Origin: CATOSP01 sp965216155
Lineage (GTDB): Bacteria; Chloroflexota; Dehalococcoidia; Lucifugimonadales; UBA3495
DNA length: 64,000 nucleotides
Direction: 5' to 3'
Assembly: GCA_965216155.1 (NCBI GenBank)
Contig: CBDCFD010000006.1
Location: 496,001 to 560,000, forward strand
Both the position numbers and the translations under genes were made by a program. Of the stretch, positions 8,487 to 17,618 are shown piece by piece. Each line of letters begins with the position of its first letter. The first letter of the stretch is position 1. The notes below the pieces were generated by a model, which was not told the origin of the DNA, searched no databases, and was given only the letters and a program-made list of their open reading frames with translations.

Positions 8487-11400
8487 GATTGGGCCTCCCC
8501 TGATAATTCGAGGTAGTCCGCCAAAACGGGATGGCCTTTCTTCCTATCCCAGAGGGTGTCTTTCCTCGACGGACACAGGGGCTTGAAGTCGCAATAGCGG
8601 CAGTTGTGGAAGTCCTGGTTGTCTTCCCTGCCGGGGTTGGCGGGAAAGACGCCGCCCCGAATTCCGGCAACTATGGCGGACACTCCCTCCTTGAACCGGG
8701 TCTGTGTCTCCCCTTCCGCCATATCAACAGGACTTTCGGGGACAACTGAGAATCCCCCGCGGCTTGATACAAACCAATAGGCGGCCCGCACCTTGGCATC
8801 CGTCCCCAGGGCCTGTTGTGCGGCCAGGGAGTAAACTGCCAGTTGGAGATGTTTGCCTTTGTCAATCGGGTCATCCTTCAGCCCGGAGTATGGGTTCGGC
8901 CTGCCCGTTTTGTAATCCATGACCAGGGCGTCCTTGCCCGAGGGACTGACGTCGATGCGGTCGATCACCCCACGGAACCTGATCGACACCGAGTCGTCCA
9001 ACCACAGCTCAGGCGCAGGCCAGGAGTCCCCGCCCAATCCGAACCGCGATTCCAGGTAGGCGGGGGACAGGCCAAAACGCCTCCGCAACCGGGTGTCTTC
9101 CTCGAGGAAGCTGTAGAGGTCGTTTAGGATATCCTCTTGGTCCAATTCCCACATGAGCGCCTTGCCGGTGACGCCTTCAGCCTCTGCCCGGCGGAAGTTG
9201 CCGCGGGCGATGCCGGAAAGGGCGTTTCTATGGCGGGAATCCCACGGTGCGCCGGATTGGGGAAGCGTCCCGTCGTCCTTGACCGTGCCCAAGAACTCCT
9301 CGAGTACCCTATGTACGAGGGATCCCTTATGCATGGGCGATATGGAGAACAGATCTTCGGGGTCTTCCAGGGCGCTAACGTGGAGCACATGGCCGAGGAA
9401 GTAGCTGAAAGGGCAACCGGCCCACTTTTCCAGGCTGGTGGGAGACAAGGCGGAGTCCGCCAACCGTTTGGCGAGTCCCTCGTTCTGCACCGCGCCGGAC
9501 AGGTTTCCATCCCATTCGGTGAAATTCGAGCTTCGATACCGGGCGCGGCCGAGGGCTAACGACCTGGCCAATACACCTGAGGCCGCAATTGGATGTGCGC
9601 TGGTTTCCAACCCGGACCGCTTCCAGGTCCAAATCCGCTCAAGGTCGTAGTCGTGCTGGTCCGCCGGGGACGCGGCGGCCACCGACTCCAGGGCTCTTTC
9701 CATTGAAGGTAATGTGGTCAACCAGGGCCTGTTGCGCAATTCCCCCAGGGCGGACGAGTTGACGGTGGAACCCTCCAAGACCGACGCTTGCTCTAGGAAC
9801 CAGCGGGAGGCGTAGTGGGCGCGTTGCCCCGCCGGGTTAGCCTTGGGAAATGACAGAGTGGCTTCCGGGGCCGAACCCAGGGCCGATAAGAAGGCGTATC
9901 TCTCCTCAGACCGCCTTGCACGTTGCAAGGGAAGGCCCTCGGCCGTTCCGCCGGCCTCTTGCCTCTCCCGGTCCGGAATTAGAGGGTCGTCTCTGGCCGG
10001 TGCGGGTACCGCTCCTTCGATCATGCCGACTATGTGGACGACGTCGAAATCCATCGCGGCGGCTGAAGCGATGGGGCCGGCAAATACCCCTTCCCCCGTC
10101 GCCCCGGAGTGGCCCACGGACGACTGAAGGGCCTCCTCCATGCCTTCGACGAACGCGGCAAAGGTTGGAGAGGGGTCCACCTCGCCGGCGGATGCCAGAC
10201 TCTCCAGGATGTCTCTGACCTTGGCGAAGGCATCCGCTTCCGGGGCTGGCATTTCTTCCGGGGGTACCAGGTATCGATTCACAAGATTTAGCGCCCATTG
10301 CGCCATTTCACCCCAGGTACTGCCGGGCTGGGGAGGCGTCAAGTCTTCGGCCAGCGTTTCAACGAACCGCTGGAGGTCCACGGCGGACTGGGCCTCGGCC
10401 GCCATCAGGCTGGCCTGCGCCTCGGAAATCTCGCCCTTTTCTTCCCTGGAGCGAGCGTACCTTCCGGTCTCGAAAGCATACCGCGCCAGCCGCTCCGACC
10501 ATTGCTCCAGCCCAGCCACGACCCCCGCCTTCTTTGAGATGGAGTCCCAATTGCTGGGGCTAAAATTCTCCCGGGCCTTCGCTTCCCGTGGCCGGACCGG
10601 GCAGGCCATGAGCCAGGACATCACGCGGTCACGGGGAAGACCGCTGCCGGATAGCTGCATTAGGCCGGTGAGAGTCCTGCCTGCGGCGGCCCCGCCCAAC
10701 GGCGAGGGATTCGGGCCGGACACGGGTATGCCCGATAGCTGCAATTCCTCCCGTACCAGGGTGCTATATGGCGTTGCCGCGCCGTATAGGACGGCCATAC
10801 GGTGGAACGGCGTTCCTTGCTCCGCCCGGTGGACAATTTGCCGGATCACCCACCGCACCTCTTCGTGGGGACCTGGAGTGATTAGCAGCCTCTTGCCGGT
10901 TGGCGAAAACACTCCGGGCACTTGGCCCTCTCCGGATGCCCTCCGTTCGGGAGTCCCCAAGAACGGGGCGAACTCCTCAGCCAGCGATTCCACCGGCGCA
11001 TCGGCCTCGGCATCTCCGGTCAGTCCCAGGAACAAGGCGCAGTTGTCCAACCGGGCCAGCCCTCTTACAAGCTGCTTCTCGCCGGGAGTCATGCTGCGAA
11101 TTTGGTAGAACAGGATGAACCCCAGGTCGGCCAGAGCAGCCGTCATTCCGGCTTGCACGGTTTCCGCGGCGGCCCGTGCCAAGTCCTCCGCGTCGTAATA
11201 TCCCTTCGTAAGCTCGCGGAATTCCCGGTATAGTCCTACGATTTCACTTCGGAGTTGGTCCTGGGCGCTTAGGCGGTCGAACGCCTCTTCGGTGGCGTGT
11301 CGGAGTTGGCGGAAAGTATTCTTGATGCTCTGAATGGTCGACGGGTGGGACCTGAGCCCGGACAGGATGCCATCCGCCTGTCCGGTCACGGCCCGGACCG

Positions 11401-11710
11401 AAGCGCTTTCAATGACTCGGGTCAAGGGCTTGCGGTCCTGGGCGGCGAGAGACGGAGACCCCAGGAACTCGGACAGCCGGGAAAACACAAGGAATCGGAC
11501 GTTGGCATACCCCGAACGGGCAAGCCCGCGGCGCAGCGTCAGGTTGGCATAGGTGGAGGGTCCGACGACCGTGACGGGGGCAAGAGGGTCGTTTTGCTGA
11601 ATTGACCGGATGAATTGTACCAGTGGGGCGGTCGATTCCGGCGAGTCCTGGTACAACAATATCTTCGGACCCATCCCAGGGTGGAGGGTTGCGGACGTAT
11701 TCCTAGTCAT
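8483..11710 (-). CDS. addB: AddB-like PD-(D/E)XK nuclease subunit
   Basis: A 1075-residue partner of the AddA-like protein. It has the organisation of AddB: a long helicase-like N-terminal part without a usable Walker A motif, then a C-terminal PD-(D/E)XK nuclease (FRGVIDRIDVS and LVMDYKTG near residue 928). The four cysteines that hold the AddB iron-sulphur cluster can be seen: one in KWAGCPFSYFLGH near 763, and CRYCDFKPLC (CX2CX5C) near 1035, on either side of the nuclease core. This argues for a structural 4Fe-4S cluster. It is the first gene of the two-gene unit; the downstream addA-like gene starts inside its stop codon. Its ATG is preceded by a GGGAGAAAT-type site. Confidence 0.85.
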   Translation of the reverse strand: MTRNTSATLHPGMGPKILLYQDSPESTAPLVQFIRSIQQNDPLAPVTVVGPSTYANLTLRRGLARSGYANVRFLVFSRLSEFLGSPSLAAQDRKPLTRVIESASVRAVTGQADGILSGLRSHPSTIQSIKNTFRQLRHATEEAFDRLSAQDQLRSEIVGLYREFRELTKGYYDAEDLARAAAETVQAGMTAALADLGFILFYQIRSMTPGEKQLVRGLARLDNCALFLGLTGDAEADAPVESLAEEFAPFLGTPERRASGEGQVPGVFSPTGKRLLITPGPHEEVRWVIRQIVHRAEQGTPFHRMAVLYGAATPYSTLVREELQLSGIPVSGPNPSPLGGAAAGRTLTGLMQLSGSGLPRDRVMSWLMACPVRPREAKARENFSPSNWDSISKKAGVVAGLEQWSERLARYAFETGRYARSREEKGEISEAQASLMAAEAQSAVDLQRFVETLAEDLTPPQPGSTWGEMAQWALNLVNRYLVPPEEMPAPEADAFAKVRDILESLASAGEVDPSPTFAAFVEGMEEALQSSVGHSGATGEGVFAGPIASAAAMDFDVVHIVGMIEGAVPAPARDDPLIPDRERQEAGGTAEGLPLQRARRSEERYAFLSALGSAPEATLSFPKANPAGQRAHYASRWFLEQASVLEGSTVNSSALGELRNRPWLTTLPSMERALESVAAASPADQHDYDLERIWTWKRSGLETSAHPIAASGVLARSLALGRARYRSSNFTEWDGNLSGAVQNEGLAKRLADSALSPTSLEKWAGCPFSYFLGHVLHVSALEDPEDLFSISPMHKGSLVHRVLEEFLGTVKDDGTLPQSGAPWDSRHRNALSGIARGNFRRAEAEGVTGKALMWELDQEDILNDLYSFLEEDTRLRRRFGLSPAYLESRFGLGGDSWPAPELWLDDSVSIRFRGVIDRIDVSPSGKDALVMDYKTGRPNPYSGLKDDPIDKGKHLQLAVYSLAAQQALGTDAKVRAAYWFVSSRGGFSVVPESPVDMAEGETQTRFKEGVSAIVAGIRGGVFPANPGREDNQDFHNCRYCDFKPLCPSRKDTLWDRKKGHPVLADYLELSGEAQS

Positions 11711-11883
11711 TTCTCCCTCGCCTTCGCCTTCAGTTGGTAGAACATCCGTTTGTAATCAGTGTATCATATGGGTAATCTCTGATCGATGCCGCTTTCTCTC
11801 TCGTGGACATTCCGAAGCACTGTTGTCGCGGAATGCCAGCATATGTGCTGACACTCGTAAGCTAGGAGCGAGACCTGCCGCCA

Positions 11884-12627
11884 ATGGAAAATTCGATGAA
11901 ACACGTCCTGCTCTACAACGAACTGGCCTACCTATGGCCGGTGATCAGTCCCAGGGACGACTATGCGGACGAAGCAGTCCACTGGCTACGGGCCATTGAA
12001 GATAGACTTGGCCCTGGGCCGCATGACCTTTTGGAGTTGGGAGTAGGCGGGGGGCACAACCTGTCCCACCTTACGCCTCACCACCGGGCCGCGGCCGTGG
12101 ATGTTTCGCCTCGAATGTTGGAGCTGTCCCGCCGGTTGAACCCGGATGTCGATCACTTCCTGGATGACATGAGGACCGTGCGGCTGGGGCGGTTGTTCGA
12201 CGCGGTCTTGGTCCATGACGCGATAAGTTACATGCTAACCGAAGACGACCTGCGTACCGTATTCCAGACTGCGCGTGCCCACCTGCGGCCCGGAGGTCTT
12301 ATCCTGATCGCTCCCGACATGGTGGCCGAGTCCTTTCAGGAGGGAACGGTGGTCCGGTGGATGACCTCCAGCGGAACGGTTACGGTGGTTACCGAGGAGA
12401 GGCTGCATGACCCGGACCCGTCGGACACCCAGGTCGAGTCACGGTTCACCTACGAAATCACCGAAGATGGCGTCCGGCGAGTGGAGGAGGATGTCCATGT
12501 CACGGGGTTGTTCACCATTGGAACTTGGACGTCTCTATTGACTAACGCTGGTTTCGATGTGGACTTGATACCGTTGCCGGGACAAGAGGGATTTGGGGAG
12601 TGGCTATTCAGCGGAATCTTGCGCTGA
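11884..12627 (+). CDS. Class I SAM-dependent methyltransferase
   Basis: A 247-residue cytoplasmic methyltransferase. The SAM-binding motif I is LLELGVGGGHNLSHL near residues 51-65, followed by AAVDVSPRMLELSR (motif II acidic residue region) and FDAVLVHDAISYML, a typical motif IV position. The C-terminal half is beta-rich and ends LPGQEGFGEWLFSGI. Substrate unknown. It is divergent from the addB-like gene, with about 170 bases between them, and convergent with the binding-protein gene at 12750; a strong hairpin lies in the gap. Confidence 0.85.
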   Translation: MENSMKHVLLYNELAYLWPVISPRDDYADEAVHWLRAIEDRLGPGPHDLLELGVGGGHNLSHLTPHHRAAAVDVSPRMLELSRRLNPDVDHFLDDMRTVRLGRLFDAVLVHDAISYMLTEDDLRTVFQTARAHLRPGGLILIAPDMVAESFQEGTVVRWMTSSGTVTVVTEERLHDPDPSDTQVESRFTYEITEDGVRRVEEDVHVTGLFTIGTWTSLLTNAGFDVDLIPLPGQEGFGEWLFSGILR

Positions 12628-12684
12628 CCAACCGGGTGTTCGGGAGTCTTCGATGGAGGCCGCGGCGGTGGGTGTGGATGTTAA

Positions 12685-12714
12685 CCCAACGCCGGGAGTC
12701 CTCCCGGCGTTGGG
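12685..12714. terminator. Hairpin between convergent genes
   Basis: A perfect 14-base-pair stem, CCCAACGCCGGGAG at 12685-12698 paired with 12701-12714, with a two-base gap as loop. It sits between the convergent methyltransferase and binding-protein genes. There is no T-run on either strand, so it may act as a bidirectional pause or decay barrier more than as a classic intrinsic terminator. Confidence 0.6.
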
Positions 12715-12749
12715 GGCGTTGGGAATGAGGCGGCGATATGGACTGATGG

Positions 12750-14171
12750 CTATGGGAGTACGCCGGTTTCCTGGAGCAACCGCTGAGTGCCGACGAGGTC
12801 AACCAGGTCAGACAGCGCGATCTGAGGGGAGTTGATCTCTGAGATCGGGACCAGCGCCCGCGGTGTCATCACGTCTTCGACGAGGGGGTACTCGAAGGTC
12901 TGAGAGGCGAAGTACTGTTGGCCGATGGTGGAGAGCATGAAGTTCAAGAACCTCTCGGCGTTGTCCGCGTTCTCGGCAGTGGCGAGGATACCCGCGCCGG
13001 AAACCATCATCACCGCCCCGGGTCCACCGGCCCTGGGATGGTAGTTTCTGGCCGCGAAGTCCTCGCCTTCCTCTGCCAGGAAACGGAACAAGTAGTAGTG
13101 GTTCACGAACCCGGCGTCGATTTCACCCGCGGCGACCGCAGCCACCTGGGGAGTATTCTTCGGATATACCCTGGGTTCGTTGGCCTGGATACCCAGAAGC
13201 CAGAACCGTGTCCGCTCTTCTCCCCACATCGCGCGCATCGCGGTGACCATTGTTTGGAATGAGGCGTTGGTAGGCGCCCAGCCTATGCGCCCTTTCCACT
13301 TGGGGTCGGTGAATCCGAACATGTCGGCGGGCAGTTGGGTCTCGTCGAGCTTGTCTGTGTTGTATACGACGGTACGCGCGCGCCCCGAGAGTCCTACCCA
13401 CTTGCCATCAGGAGAATGAGCCCAATCGGGGACTTGGTCCAGGATGGAGCCGGGCAGAGGCGCCAGCATGCCTTCCACTGCGCCAAGCCCGCCCGGGTCC
13501 TGGGCAAAGAACACGTCTGCCGGGCTGTTACCGCCCTCTTCCATAATGGTGGCGGCCAACTGGGGGGTGTTGGCGTACTTAACCGAGACGTCTATGCCAG
13601 TGGTCTCGGCGAATTCTTTGATGATGGGGTCAACCAGGGACTTGCTGCGCCCGGAATAGACCACCAACCGCCCGGGGGCCAGGGCGCGTTCAACGGCCTT
13701 GGCAACCAGTGACTGGACCTCTTCGGCGGTGACCCCTGGTTTCACAGATTCAGCGATGGCCTGCTCAACCAAGGGGCCGATGTCTTCAGCCTTGAGCCCG
13801 TTGGCCATCGCATCGGCTACGGCCTTCTCTACCATGGCGGTAATTTCTTCGCTGCTGGGACTGTCTGCCATCGCCTCCACAACCGCCGACTGCACCACTG
13901 GCAGGCCGCTGGTCATGGCGTCCGCAACGGCCTGCTCCACTACCGCGTTAATCTCCTCCGACGTGGGAGCCTCCTGTGGCGCGGACTTACGGGACTCAGT
14001 GACGGCGTCTTGCACGGCGCTGCGGAGGCTGTTCATGTCGATAGCACCGGGGGCGGGCTGTTCCTCGGGTTGGGACGAGGATCCGCAGGCAGTGAGCAAC
14101 AATACCGCGGTGAATGCGGCAAGGAAACACAGAGGCTGGAGTCTCCGGAACGAACTCATATTCGACATCAT
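12750..14171 (-). CDS. Iron-type ABC substrate-binding lipoprotein with helical stalk
   Basis: A 473-residue binding protein of the Fe(3+)/Fut/AfuA type (extracellular solute-binding family 1). A lipoprotein signal ends in LLLTACGSSS near residue 30. Residues about 40-165 are alpha-helical repeats built on patterns such as SEEITAMVEKAVADAM. The ligand-binding domain then begins with LVVYSGRSKSLVDPII and includes PADVFFAQDPGGLGA and a YLF-containing C-terminal lobe (VNHYYLFRFL). No permease or ATPase gene is adjacent, so it must work with components elsewhere or serve as a free binding protein. ATG chosen because AGAGGAAG precedes it. A long leader with strong hairpins lies upstream. Iron as ligand is inferred from family; other anions or metals are possible. 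Confidence 0.85.
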   Translation of the reverse strand: MMSNMSSFRRLQPLCFLAAFTAVLLLTACGSSSQPEEQPAPGAIDMNSLRSAVQDAVTESRKSAPQEAPTSEEINAVVEQAVADAMTSGLPVVQSAVVEAMADSPSSEEITAMVEKAVADAMANGLKAEDIGPLVEQAIAESVKPGVTAEEVQSLVAKAVERALAPGRLVVYSGRSKSLVDPIIKEFAETTGIDVSVKYANTPQLAATIMEEGGNSPADVFFAQDPGGLGAVEGMLAPLPGSILDQVPDWAHSPDGKWVGLSGRARTVVYNTDKLDETQLPADMFGFTDPKWKGRIGWAPTNASFQTMVTAMRAMWGEERTRFWLLGIQANEPRVYPKNTPQVAAVAAGEIDAGFVNHYYLFRFLAEEGEDFAARNYHPRAGGPGAVMMVSGAGILATAENADNAERFLNFMLSTIGQQYFASQTFEYPLVEDVMTPRALVPISEINSPQIALSDLVDLVGTQRLLQETGVLP

Positions 14172-14261
14172 CTTCCTCTAACAGGACTGGATAGACGGCG
14201 CTCAACACGCATTTGGTAAAGATGCGGCAGTCTTGGTCATGTGAGTCCGGGAATTGTCTTT

Positions 14262-14400
14262 CCCACCCGCAGGCACGCCTCCCCGCCTGCTTGGGCGCCG
14301 GCGGACAAACGTACCTGCGATGGCGCTGAACAGCCCGGCAACTCGGCCTTGGAGGAGGCAAGGCCGAGACCCCGGCACTGCATGGGAATGTTGCCGCCAT
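14262..14400 (-). promoter_or_regulatory. Structured leader of the binding-protein gene
   Basis: On the minus strand, 90-230 bases before the binding-protein ATG, two hairpins are evident. One has a perfect 10-base-pair stem (CTCGGCCTTG at 14342-14351 with 14359-14368, seven-base loop) that is enclosed by CCGG/CCGG across a symmetric internal loop. The other is a GCAGGC/GCCTGC stem near 14269-14292. I do not recognise a known riboswitch class in it. It could be a regulatory RNA leader or a transcriptional barrier. Confidence 0.4.
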
Positions 14401-14420
14401 GTCGTACATATCCCTTTAAG

Positions 14421-14434
14421 TAAGTGTGTACTTA
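14421..14434. promoter_or_regulatory. Small inverted repeat, possible operator
   Basis: TAAGT-GTGT-ACTTA is a perfect five-base inverted repeat in an AT-rich stretch upstream of the binding-protein leader. Its size and setting fit a repressor half-site pair, but no regulator is encoded next to it. Confidence 0.3.
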
Positions 14435-14692
14435 TTGTCTAGCGAACATAGTAAGCATCAATCGAATATCTGTCAACATGTAATACAGATCATGTTGAAG
14501 TGGATACACAAAAACTCAACAGATCAACTAGGGCATCGTTGAGAGACACAGTTAATGCTAGTAATTACTGATCTACGACAATACCGGGCCGATTACGGCA
14601 TATATGGGTCAGACTTAAAAATGAAGTTGTCGTACCATGAGTGCCGATACCAGTAGCGGCCAACCCATTCGAGTAGAGCTGGAGAGTTCGTC
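14435..14692. other. AT-rich gap without a gene
   Basis: About 260 bases of unusually AT-rich sequence for this window, between the upstream region of the binding-protein gene and the terminator after the third amidohydrolase. I see no coding frame. It probably carries the promoter of the binding-protein gene, but no box pair stands out clearly. Confidence 0.4.
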
Positions 14693-14737
14693 AAAAAAAA
14701 CTCGGCCCGACGTCATGGTCAGGCCGAGTTTTTTGCT
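14693..14737 (-). terminator. Rho-independent terminator
   Basis: An A-run (14693-14700), the stem CTCGGCC (14701-14707), a loop of about 14 bases, the matching GGCCGAG (14722-14728) and a T-run to 14734. Because it is flanked by A and T runs it can work in both directions. On the minus strand it lies just after the stop codon of the amidohydrolase at 14759. Confidence 0.85.
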
Positions 14738-14758
14738 GGTTGCAGCCTAATTTGGAGA

Positions 14759-15775
14759 TCAGGTCCCGATCCGGTAAACCCTCGCCGCGGTGTCGTGGAA
14801 CAGGTTGGACCGTTCGGTGCGCGTATAGCTCTGGGATACGCGCTTGAAGGCGTTGTACATTACGTTGTAGGAGAAGGAGACCTTGTCGGGCGGGAAGTTG
14901 CTCTCGAACATGCAGCGGTCCGGGCCGAACTGCTCTATGCAGTAGTTGATCCAGGGGGCCATAGCCTCCGCCAATTCTTCGGAGCCGATGGGGACTTCCC
15001 TTGCGTGCCAGCCGAAACCCCAGCGGGGCATTCCCATTCCGCCCAGTTTGCAAGTTACGTTGGTGCAGCTAGCCGCGGCGGCGATGCCTTCCCGCCACGC
15101 GGGAATGACCTCGTCATCCTTGCCAGTGTAAATCCCCGACCTGCTGACGCCCCCCATGTGGTTGAGAATGATGGAGACTTCAGGGACCGCTCTGGCGAAT
15201 TCAGCCAACTCGGGAAGCTGCGGGAATGACAGCATAGAATCCAGGGACAACCCCATACTGGCCAACACTCTGGCCCCGGAGCGGAAGGACTCATTGGCCA
15301 AGACGCCCTGAGTTTCCCGGTTGTCCAGTGACGGGTCCGGGCTCCAGGTCACGTTGTGCCTGATGCCCTTGAAACGGTTGGGGCTGGCCGCTTGCAACGC
15401 TTCCAGGACCGGTGCGACGGCGTCTCCCAGCTTGAGATCGGCGTGACCCACGATGCCCGCAGCGGCCCTGCTTTCACCGTATATGCCGCTCGCGCTGGCG
15501 GCCGCGAGTCCCTGGACGAATTCGACCTCGCCGACCGGGCGCAACTCTACCGGCCCGGAGGGGCGGTACATTGAGCGCGCCTCCACGAAAACCGTTGACC
15601 GGACATTGTGGCCGCTGCCAAGATCGCCCATCAACTCCTGAAGAAGGTACCGTTGATAGGGGATGCTCTGGGGCCGCCCGTCCCAGAAATGGTGGTGCGG
15701 GTCACACAGGGGCAGTCCGGGCTCCAGGGCGGGTTCATCCGTCAGAGCTAGCCAGTCATTGTCACCGAAGGGCAT
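14759..15775 (-). CDS. Amidohydrolase family 2 protein
   Basis: A 338-residue TIM-barrel metal-dependent hydrolase. Near the N-terminus it carries LPLCDPHHHFWDG, the DxHHHxW motif of the lactonase-like (2-pyrone-4,6-dicarboxylate lactonase/YtnP) branch; SIILNHMGG near residue 200 and FGPDRCMFESNFPPDK near 290 are further family blocks. The ATG at 15775 is chosen because GGAGGT stands seven bases before it; the frame is open upstream but has no good site there. It is monocistronic, ending at a clear terminator and divergent from urtA. It is less similar to the pair at 1646 and 3098 than they are to each other. Substrate unknown. Confidence 0.88.
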   Translation of the reverse strand: MPFGDNDWLALTDEPALEPGLPLCDPHHHFWDGRPQSIPYQRYLLQELMGDLGSGHNVRSTVFVEARSMYRPSGPVELRPVGEVEFVQGLAAASASGIYGESRAAAGIVGHADLKLGDAVAPVLEALQAASPNRFKGIRHNVTWSPDPSLDNRETQGVLANESFRSGARVLASMGLSLDSMLSFPQLPELAEFARAVPEVSIILNHMGGVSRSGIYTGKDDEVIPAWREGIAAAASCTNVTCKLGGMGMPRWGFGWHAREVPIGSEELAEAMAPWINYCIEQFGPDRCMFESNFPPDKVSFSYNVMYNAFKRVSQSYTRTERSNLFHDTAARVYRIGT

Positions 15776-16201
15776 GTCAAGACCTCCGACCCTAATTTGA
15801 ACGGCCCAATAATACCACAGCCGGAGGCGTGCAATTCCGAGTGCGCTGACCCGGCGAACGATGCGGCTCATGGAGGCGCACAACGGGTGAACATAACGCG
15901 AAAACAAACACCGGCCCCTCTTGTTAGTATGTTTGGCGTAGGTATATGTTCCGGTTTTGCAGTCAGTTCGGCAGCCAACGTGAGAATCAGTGAGACAGCC
16001 AGAGACGCCGGCCTCCTGTAACAAAGCGTTTACATTACGGAAACCGCCCCGCAATAGTTCCGGTCTAGCTTAATAATCACGCGAAGCTATTTCGGTATCC
16101 GGGAGTCCGTTCCGAAAAACCGGGTTTTGGACAGGCCGGGGACCGGAGTAACTGGGACGCACAAAGGCCCAAATTCGACAGTCTTAAGAGGAGTCTAAAT
16201 C
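15776..16201. other. Divergent intergenic region before urtA
   Basis: About 425 bases between the amidohydrolase and urtA. No convincing gene. It should hold the urtA promoter and contains the tandem GTAAC-like half-sites described separately. I looked for a guanidine-I (ykkC) or glnA-type RNA leader and did not recognise one. Confidence 0.5.
16018..16044 (+). promoter_or_regulatory. Candidate nitrogen-regulator (GlnR-like) site
   Basis: Three pentamers in 11-base register: GTAAC (16018-16022), TTTAC (16029-16033) and GAAAC (16040-16044). This resembles the GTNAC-N6-GAAAC arrangement bound by actinobacterial GlnR. It lies about 160 bases before the urtA start. The functional reading is an inference from a short degenerate motif. 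Confidence 0.35.
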
Positions 16202-17524
16202 ATGCGAGGTTTATTCCCGGCCCGCCTCGGTGGGATTGCCAACTGTATCAAGGTCGCTCTGGGAGCGTTGCTATTAATTTCTGTCCTGGCCTGTTCTTCG
16301 GCTCCAGCCGCCACCACTGCGCCTGTGGTTCCGGCTGACACTAAAGCCCCGGCAGAGACCATGATGGAAGCCACGCCCGCGGCTGAGATGACCGAAGGAG
16401 AAACCATCAAGGTGGGTATACTGCATTCCTTGTCCGGTACCATGTCCATCAGCGAGACCGCTGTGAAGGACGCCACTGTCCTGGCAATCGAAGAGATCAA
16501 TGCCGCGGGCGGCGTTATGGGGAAGCAGATCGAGTACGTCATCGAGGACGGCGCTTCCGACTGGCCGACATTCGCTGAGAAAGCCCGCAAGCTGATCCAG
16601 AGCGACAAGGTTGCCGTGGTTTTCGGCGGCTGGACCAGCGCCAGCCGGAAGGCTATGTTGCCGGTGTTCGAGGCAAATAACGGCCTTCTGTTCTACCCCG
16701 TTCAATACGAGGGGTTGGAGACTTCACCCAACATCTTCTACACCGGGGCCACTACCAACCAGCAGATCGTTCCCGCGGTCGAATACCTGCTGGAACAGGG
16801 TAAGACCAAGTTTTACCTGCTGGGATCGGACTACGTCTTCCCTCGCACCTCCAATCTGATTATCAACAAGCAGTTGAAGGCCGCGGGACTGGACGCCGTT
16901 GGGGAAGAATACACTCCCCTGGGCCACACCGAGTACAGCACGGTGATTGCCAAGATCAAGTCCGCCGAGCCCGACGTGGTGTTCAACACCCTGAACGGCG
17001 ACTCTAACGTAGCCTTCTTCAAGCAGCTAAAGGATGCCGGTATCGGCCCCGACGACCTGCCCACGGTGTCGGTGAGCGTGGCCGAAGAGGAGATCACCGG
17101 GATCGGCGCGGATAACATGATGGGTCATCTGGTCGCGTGGAACTACTTCCAGACCACCGATACTCCGGAGAATGTGAAATTCGTTGCGGCATTCAAGTCC
17201 AAGTACGGCGAAAATCGCGTCACCGACGACCCCATTGAGGCCGGTTACTTCGGTGTCTACATCTGGTCCAAGGCCGTCGAAAAGGCAGGCAGCATCGAAG
17301 TTGCGGCGGTTAAAGAGGCTGCCAAGGGTCTGGAATTCCAGGCTCCCGGCGGGCTGGTAACTGTACACGACTCCAACCAGCACGTAGCCAAGACGGTCCG
17401 CATAGGCGCGGTCCGTGAAGACGGTCAGATCGACGAAGTTTGGAACTCCGGCGCTCCCGTGGTTCCCGACCCCTACCTGGACTCCTACGAGTGGGCGGCG
17501 GGCCTCAGAGACGCTGCACAGTAG
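16202..17524 (+). CDS. urtA: Urea ABC transporter substrate-binding protein UrtA
   Basis: A 440-residue lipoprotein of the branched-chain amino acid/urea-binding family. The signal ends in LLISVLACSS with lipidated Cys31; a short Ala/Thr/Pro stalk follows, then IKVGILHSLSGTMSISE, the standard opening of UrtA. LLFYPVQYEGLETSPNIFY and VEYLLEQGKTKFYLLGSDYVFPR are also typical, and the protein ends with DPYLDSYEWA as UrtA proteins do. Length is normal. AGAGGAG sits before the ATG. It captures urea outside the membrane for UrtBC. Between it and urtB lie a strong terminator and two repeats, so urtA may be made at a different level from the rest of the transporter. Confidence 0.95.
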   Translation: MRGLFPARLGGIANCIKVALGALLLISVLACSSAPAATTAPVVPADTKAPAETMMEATPAAEMTEGETIKVGILHSLSGTMSISETAVKDATVLAIEEINAAGGVMGKQIEYVIEDGASDWPTFAEKARKLIQSDKVAVVFGGWTSASRKAMLPVFEANNGLLFYPVQYEGLETSPNIFYTGATTNQQIVPAVEYLLEQGKTKFYLLGSDYVFPRTSNLIINKQLKAAGLDAVGEEYTPLGHTEYSTVIAKIKSAEPDVVFNTLNGDSNVAFFKQLKDAGIGPDDLPTVSVSVAEEEITGIGADNMMGHLVAWNYFQTTDTPENVKFVAAFKSKYGENRVTDDPIEAGYFGVYIWSKAVEKAGSIEVAAVKEAAKGLEFQAPGGLVTVHDSNQHVAKTVRIGAVREDGQIDEVWNSGAPVVPDPYLDSYEWAAGLRDAAQ

Positions 17525-17618
17525 GGTCAACCGCAATCCGGCGCGCATCGGGGTCCGCTTCTGCCTCCTTTGGGGTGGACCCACTTCAGGAGGCCCTTCT
17601 TCCTTGGGAAGGAAGGGT

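Noticed and set aside
7596..8516. Plus-strand open frame of 306 codons within the addA-like gene
   Set aside because: It is antisense to conserved helicase motifs, rich in Gly, Gln and Arg and without any family signal; a shadow of high-GC coding sequence.
10140..11108. Plus-strand open frame of 322 codons within the addB-like gene
   Set aside because: Antisense to a well-supported gene; Ser/Arg/Pro-rich with no recognisable domain.
15776..16201. Possible guanidine-I or glnA-type RNA before urtA
   Set aside because: I could not place the conserved loops of either class; only short half-sites are seen.
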